A DNA stretch of 64,000 nt from NCBI GenBank assembly GCA_905221605.1, contig CAJNDS010000050.1, forward strand, positions 1-64,000, written 5' to 3'. Under the pieces are notes generated by a model, which was not told the DNA's origin, did not search any database, and saw only the letters and a list, made by a program, of their open reading frames with translations. Position 1 is the first letter of the stretch. Each line of letters opens with the position of its first letter. Shown piece by piece: positions 21,468-31,144 of this stretch. The position numbers and the translations under genes are program-made. Source of the stretch: Symbiodinium natans. Lineage: Eukaryota; Sar; Dinophyceae; Suessiales; Symbiodiniaceae.

Positions 21468-21499
<32 letters not shown>

Positions 21500-21660
21500 T
21501 GCCTGTGCGTGTGCGTGTCTGTGTGTGTGTGTGCGTCTGTAGTTGTCTATATTTATACATTTATACTTTCTAGAAAAGTTTCTTTTTTGATATATTAAAT
21601 GTTGTATTTATATGTGTATACATACATATTATATATATATATATATGTATATATTTTCTG
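21466..21660. repeat. GT microsatellite and TA runs
   Basis: (GT)n with GC/CT interruptions to about 21540, then AT-rich DNA and a (TA)n run near 21628-21652. Confidence 0.9.
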
Positions 21661-21763
21661 CGTGTTCGTATTTATATTCATATCTGTCTTCTGTCTCTCT
21701 CTCTCACGGTCTGCTGATGGAACCGGAGAGTGTGTTGGGGTCCATAACCGTCTTCCTCGATCC

Positions 21764-21792
21764 TAGGCCATTCTCTCTCTCTCTCTCTCTCG
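21764..21792. repeat. CT microsatellite
   Basis: (CT)n, about 14 units. Confidence 0.9.
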
Positions 21793-21829
21793 CTCCCTGT
21801 TCCTCCTCTTCTTCTTCTCCTCGAGGGGC

Positions 21830-22159
21830 TTGAGGGTGAGAGATGAAAATGTCCTCCCCCCGCCCTTTCACTTGGAGACAATAGCCCTCGTGATCAACGG
21901 AAGGAGCTACGACTCCACACCCCTCCCAGAGCCGCAAAGCCATGGGGTGCTTCGGCAACAAGCATTGACATTTGAGGCTTTTCTGCGCATCGTGGATGAA
22001 TTCATTAGCTGCGAAACTTTTTTGCACCTTCGAATTTGGACTTCCTCCCTGGGTCACCCAACCGGCATCAGGCGGACGTTGCTCTCGGGAAACCCAGAAC
22101 TTCCTACTCCAGGTCTCCCTCGTATCTCAGATCGAATAAGGCTGCAACTCATTGGCTGA
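21830..22159 (+). CDS. Hypothetical open frame, 109 codons
   Basis: The plus-strand frame has amphipathic stretches (ETIALVINGRSYDS, LTFEAFLRIVDEFIS). A minus-strand frame also covers it. Unrecognised; the strand is uncertain. Confidence 0.2.
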   Translation: MRVRDENVLPPPFHLETIALVINGRSYDSTPLPEPQSHGVLRQQALTFEAFLRIVDEFISCETFLHLRIWTSSLGHPTGIRRTLLSGNPELPTPGLPRISDRIRLQLIG

Positions 22160-22762
22160 ATAAACCAAGACACCATTGGGCTTTGCAGTTTTTTTCCAGC
22201 TCTCTTTACAATGATTGCTACCACCTCTTTACTGTGTTTGTATTGACAGGAAAGTGATTCGCCCGCGTGAACTTGTGGCATGAACTCGCAGCGAAGCCAT
22301 CATAAGCGCCAATGCCCGCCAGAAGTTCCGCATGTCAGAAGCTGCGACTCTGCCTGCGCGAGCACGATAGCTCCGGGGTCCTGGCCTTTCCCCTGCAGCA
22401 GCACCTCCTTAAGGACCCTTCATTCACCGACCCCCGCAAACCTGGTTTGGGCCGGGCTTGGCCCCCATGGCCTTACGTATTTAAGACAGGAACCCCGATG
22501 AGTCGGGACAAGCACTTTGGGGAGGAATTGGCAAAACGGCGCACCAACACAGCACGGCCTGGGCCAGCCTGCTCTCACCCCCATGGCAGCAAAAGGTTTA
22601 TGGTTCAGGCTAGAAATCTTGGATCCTGCGTCGAATGGCCCGCAATGTGGAGAAGTCACCCAGGTTTTTGAATCAACATGCCATCAACTTCTCACTTTCG
22701 ACTTCCTTGACAGACAGTTGTGCTAAGTTTCCTCACGCCTGGATACGCTACTTGGAAGTTTA

Positions 22763-22840
22763 CGGTAATAAGGGACCCTCATATAGACCCCTAAATAATC
22801 AGGACCCCAAGAAGGTACCCCTAATATCGGAAGCCCCCAC
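22763..22840. mobile_element. Palindromic element, TAGGGGTACC-end family
   Basis: The left end is GTTTACGGTAATAAGGGACC. The right end on the other strand is GGGGGCTTCCGATATTAGG followed by GGTACCTT. The inner arms CCCCTAAATAA and TTATTTAGGGG extend the inverted repeat. About 78 bp. Confidence 0.6.
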
Positions 22841-23015
22841 CTCAATGCGGCCTTTCATGTCGTCCGCCAAAGGTCGGACTTTTTTCCCGCCATGTCGAAG
22901 CGGCGCAGCTGTAGAGTCACTACTTCCCATTCCACCACAGCCTCGGGCTCACGACAGCTAAGAATAAAAACCTCTTCATCCTCGTCCTATGATGATACTC
23001 AAGATAAAACAGAGC

Positions 23016-24671
23016 TCATGCAACCACACCGCGTCCTTCCCATATCGTGCCAAGAGGCTTGAAGCGATCTGTGAGCCCTTGCCAGGACACCTGCAGCAAC
23101 TAAGGGAGAATGACGCGGGTTTGCATGGCTTCTTGCTGCTACTCTAAGCTGTGGAATGGCTTGGAGGAAACAAGAAACTCGACTGTGGACACGGGGGAAC
23201 TACTATTCCCCGGAGAGACACGGCACTGGAATGCCCTGAGAACGGGCGCACAAGCACTCATTCTTGCACCCTAAGTGATTCGGCTGGGCCCGGTTTGCTT
23301 GGAGAGCTCACCGAAAGCACGAAATGGTACGGAAACGATTTGCAGCAAGGAAACGGCCCAGAGCTTTAAGCCATTCTCAACAAGTGACCCCCCTGCAACT
23401 GCGGTGCTGGCAAGACTCCTCCGGCCGGGCGTCGATGTGTATGGACACTGCATGCGTTGGACTTTGTTGCCCATCCTCAAGGACTTGGAAGACATCGGCT
23501 TCTGCAGCTTCTGCATGCTGATCCCCACACTGCCGACTCAAGCTCTGCAATCAGGCTCAGGCGTAGAAGTCCACCACATATCCTCAAAGCAGGGCGTGTC
23601 GAAGCTCGAAGCAACATGCCCGGCACAAGCGCGCACGGCACGTCCACCCAAATTTCTGCGGAGATTCGAACGTGCTTGCCACACCGATCTACATGCCAGT
23701 CGTGGCGGTCAAACGGCAATGTCCGTCCAAAGAAGCTGGTCAGACGGGCCTTCGGCACCAAAGCATTCTGTACACATTACGTAGTATTCAAGCCGTATGA
23801 TGTAGGAACACTACACTTCTGAGATATAGTATTACTACCGTCTTGAATATTATACTGATACAATACTGAAGGTTATAGTTCTAATATTATCGTGATATGA
23901 CGCGATATTACCCTAAAACGGGAAGGGCGGCCTTGGGCGTGAGTTCTCCCGGCCGCCCGAGGAAGCGCAGGAGCTTCGGCTCCGCACACTCCTCCCAAGA
24001 GCAGAGCAGCAGCGCTCACTGTCACTTGCCCCCCACCACCCTCAAAAAAAAAAACTGCATCGAAAAGAAATAATAAATATAAAGATATATGATATACGTA
24101 TATATATATATATACATATGTGTATATGTTGCATATACACATATATTTGAAAGAAAAACTGAAGGCTTCGGGCTCAGGGAGTCCTTAAAGTGCAAGCCCT
24201 CATACTTGAGGATCTCTTGCCAGGTCCGCTCGTTCACCGCGTTGTGAATTGCGATGACCATGCTCATGTCCTGGCCCAGGCTTCAGACATCTTCGGACCA
24301 TGGGCCCAAGGGAGGCCACATGGCATCGTCTTATGTTATTATGTTCCTTAAAAGCATCTTCATATTCATTGTTATTCTGTTCCTTAAAAGCATCTTAATA
24401 TATTATGATTAGTATCATCCCGTTGCTAGGCAAAGTCAAAGAAAGTGCCCCTCAATACATTGACTGAGGCGCGACACGGACAAAGATTGGAAGGAATTGT
24501 TTTAAAATTATTATTGTTGCTATTATTATTAGTCAGTCTTTTAATGAGTCATATTACTCTGATGCTCTCTATCACCGCTCAAAGGCTGTGAAAGGCTCCT
24601 GTGGGTCGAGCGTGTGGCCCTTCGCCGTTGCGGAAGCGAAGAACTGCTTCTCGGAAGGGTACATGAAGGGC
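23016..24671 (-). CDS. HCCS: Holocytochrome c synthase (cytochrome c heme lyase), 5' exons missing
   Basis: HCCS attaches heme to apocytochrome c in the mitochondrial intermembrane space. The gene is split into short exons that no long frame reveals. 24671-24599 encodes FMYPSEKQFFASATAKG (family W/MYPS..QF motif). 24270-24160 encodes DMSMVIAIHNAVNERTWQEI (family VAIHN.VNE..W). 23767-23668 encodes PFDRHDWHVDRCGKHVR (the family's PFDRHDW.VDRCG). 23582-23563 encodes YVVDFY. 23529-23422 ends in SIHIDARP (family DVRPA). 23099-23016 encodes SWQGLTDRFKPLG, then stop TGA. Donors include GT (24159), GA (24598, 23667) and GC (23562). Between YVVDFY and the next exon two in-frame TGA codons occur, explained by an 18- or 33-nt GC...AG intron or by decay. 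A telomere-like run abuts the first seen acceptor. Family identity is firm; the model and activity are less so. Confidence 0.75.
24085..24148. repeat. TA/ACATATG microsatellite inside an HCCS intron
   Basis: ATATAT and ACATATGTGTATATG units between the second and third seen HCCS exons. Confidence 0.85.
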
Positions 24672-24681
24672 CTGAAGAAGC

Positions 24682-24718
24682 AGGGTTCAGGGTTCAGGGT
24701 TTAGGGTTTAGGTTTAGA
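24682..24718 (+). repeat. TTTAGGG/GGGTTCA run touching an HCCS acceptor
   Basis: Two GGGTTCA and two to three TTTAGGG-like units. Read on the minus strand it gives CCCTAAACCCTGAACCCTG running directly into CTTCTTCAG|G, the acceptor of the first visible HCCS exon. Confidence 0.8.
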
Positions 24719-25199
24719 GGTCTCCTGTACTTGTTGAAATCATCATGGCTGCTGAGGTGTCGGACGACCCATCGGCGGAAGGTATGGTGGACCTGCCGTA
24801 CTCTGCCGTTCGTGCAAGCTGGAGACCATCGGCATTTGGGATGGGTGCGGGAAGACTTCTTTCGCTTCACTGTGCAAATTGCAATTGAGGAGCACTTCCC
24901 GCTCACTACTGAGCCCACGCGACTTCTGGGAAGCCTGACAGCGCTGAGTACGATTCAGGTACAGTGAAGAGCTTGCCTCACTAGTTGCGGCCATGTGCCT
25001 GAGCTGCAGAGGTTGAGGCTGCCACAGACGACTGGCCAGAAGCACCGCCTTGTGCCTCACCACCTTTTGGCAAAAAAAGACCAACTCGTGCATTAACACA
25101 GCGTGGGACTAGATTCGCCTCGGCTTCCTGCCGAGAAGCGTCTGGAACAAGCAGACCCGGATCGGGCCTCCTTCCCCCTAACCCAACACTTCCCCCCAT

Positions 25200-25270
25200 G
25201 CAAAATTCCTCCCCCCTCCCCCATCCCCCCCCTCCCCCCCCCTCCCCCCTCACCCCCCCCCCCCCCTTTA
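25200..25270. repeat. Poly(C)-rich tract
   Basis: C-rich tract with TCC and ACC interruptions, strongly strand-asymmetric. The proline-rich frame over it is an artefact. Confidence 0.9.
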
Positions 25271-26087
25271 ACCCCGCTGCCCTTCCTCCCCGCTGCCCTT
25301 CCTCCCCTTTTTTTGCGAAACCCTCTTTCCTCCTTTCCTGTCCTGGGGCCGGCCCGGCTGCCGAGGCGGCGCGCGCAAGCGTTTACAATTACGATGCCAT
25401 ACTCACCTGCTGAGCTCTAGGGGAAGTGAAGCGAGGGACACGAAAACCACCCAATTTTTTTGTCACTTCCGCGATACTGTACACTAGCACTAGCTCTGCA
25501 GATGTCGCCTGGCGCTGATGGTGGAGGTGTCGTTGGAGGCTTCGTCCTAGCTTCGGAAGGCTCAAGAGGTGTTGATATGGTCGAAGCACTCAGGGGGACT
25601 CGCGGCTAAGCGCAGCGCCCACCGAGTCCGAGAGGGCAGCTGGACGCGGCCATGGCCGCGTGAATTGAAGACTGAGGCAGAGCTGCCTCAATTTGCTGTA
25701 TTTCGCAGCAGTGTGCTGTAGACGAAATTCCTGGCCATCCATTTTATCATGTCTTTGCATCAGGAATGTCAAGCTTCGTGTTGCACACTGGCTAAGCAGA
25801 GAAAAAAAGCCTCCAGCTCAAGCAAATTATCGTTTGGCGCACAAGTACCACCTGCAGCGACCGCAACCTATTGCTGACCAAAGGCATTCTGGTGGGCAGG
25901 GGACACAAGGCAAGTGCGATGTTCCTTTCTTCGCGAGTGCCTTCCCTTAGTGACGGTCCTGCAACTTGGCCACTGAAGATTTGTTTAAATCCAGGCAAGG
26001 TACTGCTGCAGCGAAAGAAGCTACATGAGACCTTGTCCAAGAAGCCAGCTGCCCAAGACCACTCTTGAAATGTCACTCCTCGTTGCT

Positions 26088-28660
26088 TTACCGCGGGGAG
26101 TCTGCAGCATCGGCTCTACCTTGCATGTTGTCGACCTCCGTCTGCCGATCGTCTGCTTCTGCAGTATTTGCTGTCCGGGAACTGCTGCAACAGCAGCGCC
26201 GACAGAAGCTTCTTCCGAAGCAGCAGCAGGCGGACAGCGCGACACGCAAGAAGCAGATCAGCAGGATGTGCACCAAGGCAAAGTGTCCCAGCAAGAGCAG
26301 CACGTCACTTTCTTGAGTTGATACAGAGTAATGCCGATCAGCTGGCCTTGATTCTTCAAACCTTTCAAGCAAAGGTACCACGCTGTAGGTCAGAATATGG
26401 CCTGTTCCGACTTGCGCCATGTCGATGTAGCTCCAAGCATGGCTCCGATTGATGCCAACCGATCCCCAAGCTGCCAAGATGGCCTCTGAGGCGTTCTGCA
26501 GCGGCTCTGGCAGCTTCACGTGTCCCGCATGTTCGACCAGGCTCTGAACTGCCTGAGTTCTCAAATCGACGACTGCGCTTGGGACACTGCTAGCCGCTGC
26601 ATTCACCAGAAGCTCCAGAACTGCTTGTGCCAAGGATATGGTGGATGAAAGCGACTCCCTTGCAGCCTCCAAGGTAACCAGGGGTGGGACCATGCCTTGA
26701 TCGACACGCTGAAGCCATTGCTGAGTGGAGCGAGAGCCAAGCCGGACTGTCCAATCAGTCACGCCCTCCTGGTGCAGACGCTGTGCGTTTCGCAGCAGCC
26801 ATGCAGACACTTCCGCTGTGGCGGTTTCCACGCTGGTGGTGTCCAAGTCCCTAAGACCCCTGGGCCATCGCAAAAGGTTACATGCCCCTGGGTGGGACAC
26901 CTCCGCAACATAGCAACATGTCCTCACTTCCGCAACACGGCGCAGCTCCACCGTCTCCCCGCAAACAAACTCAACAGCTACAGCTCGCGCCACGTGCCCG
27001 CAGGAAGCCCCTCCCGCAAAGACGAGGGTGTTCTCCGACGGCTCGAAGAAGAGTTCCCGGAGGCCAAATCGCTTCGGATCACTGCCGGGCAGCATGAAGC
27101 CGGCTGGTCGGCCCAAAACGATGGGTTCTGATGCTGCGGCTTGGGCTTCGGAGCATTTCCCAGACTCATCGCACATGGCGGCCGCGTCCACGTCCGACTT
27201 CAGCTCCGCTTGCGTGGCGTTCCGGTAGAAGCAGATGCTGTACAGAAAGGTACGCCATTGCTCGCGCAGTGCCGTGGTCCCAACGTATTGGGTTTGTGTC
27301 AGAGCCAAGCACACCTCGAATCAGGGACCCGAAAAAGTGTAGGATCCTTCTTGATGAAAACCCCACGAACCTCTACAAAATCCGACGAGACCCCCACCAA
27401 GGCCCACCTCATGCAGGTCGTGGTAAACTCCACCAGGACCCAGCTGGCCGGATTCGACCAAGTTCATCATGTGAGCATCGGACTCGGCTTCGGAAAGGGC
27501 CTCTTGCGGCTCGAGGGCTTGATATAAGAAGTCCAGGGGCTTTCGGGCTGTTAGGATGTTCAGGGTTCTCGGATTGAGGGCTTCAAGTAGGGTCTAGGGT
27601 TTAGGGTTTAGGGTTTAGGGTTTGGGGTTTGGGGTTTAGGGTTTAGGGTCTAGGGTTTAGGGTTTAGGGTTTAGGGTTTAGGGTTTAGGGTTTAGGGTTT
27701 AGGGTTTAGGGATGGCAGCCTCCATAGTCTCGGCTGCCTTGCGCTGTATTCGTTGAAGTCTCTGCCGAAGCTCCAGCCACTTGAAGTCAAGCTGTGTCCA
27801 CTTCTCACTAGGGAGTACGTGTTCTATAGCAGATGCTTCCAGGGCGCCTGCCTGGGCCCTGCCATAAGCGGCCATCATTTTTTCATACTTCAATGCATCC
27901 GGGTTGTATGCAAAGAACGTCCACGGCTCACCCGCACCACCAGCGTCCAACGCGCAGGTCCCGTTGAATCGTCGGGAGTCGCTGCACAGGTACGCACACA
28001 CATATGGGCACTCTGCTGCAGCTATGCAAGAGACATTTGCCGGAAAATCTTCGTGGCTGGAGTCCCCGGCGAAACATCGCAACGTTACTCGCCCAGGGCC
28101 GTCAGCAATCTCAGAAAGATTCAGCGGCTTTCCCTTTTTCCCACTCTGTTTCTCTTTCTGGCTCTTTTTTGTAACTTCCGTTAACTTCTCTTTCACCTTT
28201 TGCGTCGCTTCCAAGAAAGGTGCAGCAGCCGCTTTGGCGCTCTTCAGCATCTGCTTTGTCAATGTGACCTTCTCAGAAAGCACTCGCAAGACCTCTTCTT
28301 TCAAGGCCGTTCCTCGTCGCTCGAGGGCCAACATACTCGCAATTTTCGAGGACATGTTGGACAGCTCCTGCTGGCAGGTGTTGCTGCACACCATCATGGT
28401 CTCGTCAGACCCATCGCAGCAATCACAAACTCCATCGTTGACAAAGGAGCTGTCGATCACTCGTGGAAGGCCACCCAAATTCACACATGAGAAGCTGTTG
28501 TGCGGGCAGGCCGCTGTAAGATTCTCATCCGAGCCATCAAAGCAGTCGCAGTAGTCGTCGTTGATCGCAAAGTCTGGAAATTGTGCCTGCACGTGTGCCG
28601 CATCTGTCCAGCTGCGAGTCTCACAAGAAAATCCAACGTGGCCATTGCTACCTCCTTGCA
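26088..28660 (-). CDS. Glucosidase II beta-like MRH protein with a membrane anchor
   Basis: Exon 1 (about 28660-27720) starts with the glucosidase II beta N-terminal domain: two LDLa-type calcium motifs, NDDYCDCFDGSDE and NDGVCDCCDGSDE. A coiled coil and a Cys-containing segment follow. Exon 2 (27314-26088) holds the mannose-6-phosphate-receptor-homology domain: LYSICFYRNATQ, VLGRPAGF, four Cys, an Arg in VARAVAVEF and the closing E..TCCY. The 405-nt intron (27315-27719) joins AG|GC to GAG|G in phase 0 and contains the telomere-like array at 27596-27712. In the ER this family holds the catalytic subunit and reads mannose on glycans. Here the usual HDEL-type end is absent; instead comes a membrane segment (LLLLGHFALVHILLICFLRVAL) and a Cys-rich tail. 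No signal peptide is visible, so a 5' exon is missing. Confidence 0.8.
27596..27712 (+). repeat. Interstitial (TTTAGGG)n array within an intron
   Basis: About sixteen near-perfect TTTAGGG units with a few GGGGTTT and GGGTCTA variants, inside the glucosidase II beta-like intron. On the coding strand it reads CCCTAAA. Confidence 0.95.
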
Positions 28661-28975
28661 TGGCCCCGGGGCCTGGTTGCTGCATGAGAAGTTTCCCCGT
28701 TGTGCCCGACAGTGGGTGCTATTCGCTATCACCAAACCATTGCAGTCACAGGAACTGGACTGTTTACTGGTTGACAAGATATGCGACCCGCTTCACTCTG
28801 AGCAGTCAATGCCTGTGCTTGGTCTATGCTTGTCTGAGACTGAACCCACATGGACAAATGCTCCCGGCAAAAATCTGATAGAAGCCACGAAACCGAATGC
28901 AGATACGTATCACGTACACGGCAACCAAAAAAGACTTGGCGCGCGACACGAGATCCGAACTGAAGTGTGTTATCC

Positions 28976-29002
28976 GTCTCTCTCGCTCTCTCTCTCTCTC
29001 AA
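28976..29002. repeat. CT microsatellite
   Basis: (CT)n interrupted once by CG, leading into the nonamer satellite. Confidence 0.9.
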
Positions 29003-29129
29003 TCTCTTCTCTCCCTCTTCTCTTGTATCTTTGGTCTTTGCGCTCTCTCATCTTATCTTCTTCCTCTCTCTGTCTCACGCTCAGACATTCATGCATTCAA
29101 TCCACCAATCAATCAATCAATCACTCCTT

Positions 29130-30682
29130 CATTCAGTCATTCAGTCATTCAGTTCATTCAGTTCATTCAGTTCATTCAGTTCATTCAGTTCATTCAGTTC
29201 ATTCAGTTCATTCAGCTCATTCAGTTCATTCAGTTCATTCAGTTCATTCAGTTCATTCAGTTCATTCCTTTCATTCCTTTCATTCCTTTCATTCCTTTCA
29301 TTCCTTTCATTCCTTTCATTCCTTTCATTCCTTTCATTCCTTTCATTCCTTTCATTCCTTTCATTCCTTTCATTCATTAATCACCCATTTCATCCATTTC
29401 ATTCATGTCATTCATTTCATTCATTTCATTCATTTCATTCATTTCATTCATTTCATTCATTTCATTCATTTCATTCATTTCATTCATTTCATTCATTTCA
29501 TTCATTTCATTCATTTCATTCATTTCATTCATTTCATTCATTTCATTCATTTCATTCATTTCATTCATTTCATTCATTTCATTCATTTCATTCATTTCAT
29601 TCATTTCATTCATTTCATTCATTTCATTCATTTCATTCATTTCATTCATTTCATTCATTTCATTCATTTCATTCATTTCATTATGTTCATTTCATTCATT
29701 TCATTCATTTCGTTCATTCGTTCATTTCATTCCTTTCATTCCTTTCATTCCTTTCATTCCTTTCATTCATTTCATTCATTTCATTCATTTCATTCATTTC
29801 ATTCATTTCATTCATTTCATTCATTTCATTCATTTCATTTATTTCATTTCGTTTCATTTCGTTTCATTTCGTTTCATTTCATTCATTTCATTTCAGCCAT
29901 TTCGGTTTAATTTCATTCATTTTCATTTCACTTCATTTCATTTCATTTCATGCAATTCATGCAATTCATTTCATTTCATTCATTTCATTCATTTCATTCA
30001 TTTCACTCATTTCATTCATTTCACTCATTTCATTCATTTCATTCATTTCATTCATTTCATTCATTTCATTCATTTCATTCATTTCATTCATTTCATTCAT
30101 TTCATTCATTTCATTCATTTCATTCATTTCATTCATTTCATTCATTTCATTCATTTCATTCATTTCATGCATTTCATGCATTTCATGCATTTCAGTCATT
30201 TCCGTCATTTCAATCATTTCAGTCATTTTCATGTCATTTCATTTCGTTTCATTTCATTGATTTCATTCATTTCATCCATTTCATTTCGTTTCATTTCGTT
30301 TCATTTCGTTTCATTTCGTTTCATTTCGTTTCATTTCGTTTCGTTTCATCTCGTTTCATCTCGTTTCATCTCATTTCATCTTATTTATTTCATTTCATTT
30401 CATTTCATTTCATTTCATGTCATTTCAATTCTTCTCATTTCATTTCATTTCGTTCATTTCGTTCATTTCGTTCAGCTCGTTCAGCTCGTTCAGCTCGTTC
30501 ATTCCGTTCATTCCATTCATTCCATTCATTCCATTCATCCCATTCATCCCATTCATCCCATTCATTCCATTCATTCCATTCATTCCATTCATTCCATTCA
30601 TTCCATTCATTCCATTCATTCCATTCATTCCATTCATTCCATTCATTCCATTCATTCCATTCATTCCATTCATTCCATGAGG
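29130..30682. repeat. 1.55 kb nonamer satellite in homogenised blocks
   Basis: The array is built of 9-bp units. TTCATTCAG dominates 29140-29265, TTTCATTCC 29266-29375, TTTCATTCA 29395-29680 and again 29765-30170, TTTCATTTCG-like decamers about 29845-29880 and 30240-30350, and ATTCATTCC 30505-30680. Because the unit is 9 bp, all frames stay open, producing false proteins of up to 586 residues (His-Ser-Phe or Asn-Glu-Met repeats). No coding function is supported. Confidence 0.95.
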
Positions 30683-30689
30683 TCAGAAA

Positions 30690-31005
30690 GATGCGTCTCG
30701 CACGCGCGCTCGTCGCACGCTCCGGCAGCTCGGCGTTGCCATCCCTGTAGGGCATCACTTGGCTCGAAAGCGCAGCCGCGCGCTGGCGAGGCGGCTGAGG
30801 CGTCAAAGAGGGAGGCCCACGTGGCACGAAGGGCATCGCAGCGGCCGCCGCGGGCAAGGGCACATGGCTGCGCAAGGCATGGAGCAGCCGGTCTGCAGCT
30901 ACCGGCGCTCGGGCGTGGATAACAGGCAGCGTGTCACACCAGGAGGCCCAATGGGCAACTTGGCGGGCAGCAACGGCGGAGCGCAGACCAAGCCCCTCAT
31001 CTTTC
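30690..31005 (-). pseudogene. Fragment of a dinoflagellate-type reverse-transcriptase retroelement
   Basis: On the minus strand GLGLRSAVAARQVAHWASWC and DTLPVIHARAP match, from memory, the segment after the reverse-transcriptase core in long polyproteins common in Symbiodinium-like genomes, where GGLGLRSA and WASWADTLP recur. Upstream and downstream parts are missing. It abuts the nonamer satellite on one side and the LINE fragment on the other. Confidence 0.5.
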
Positions 31006-31144
31006 CGCTCTCTCTGCCGTCGACACCGCATTGACACTACCCACACGACGGCACCACGATCACCGCACTGACAACACAACCAACTATACGTGTCAGCTTG
31101 CCCAGCAGGCCTTGCGCGCGAAAAGGCTCCACTTTCACCTGTAA

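Noticed and set aside
29130-30682. Regular short repeats considered as a CRISPR array
   Set aside because: Contiguous 9-bp units without unique spacers, in a eukaryotic genome, with no cas genes.
28500-30922. Open frames of 337, 505 and 586 codons
   Set aside because: Products of a 9-bp satellite that cannot create stops; His-Ser-Phe and Asn-Glu-Met repeats in every frame.
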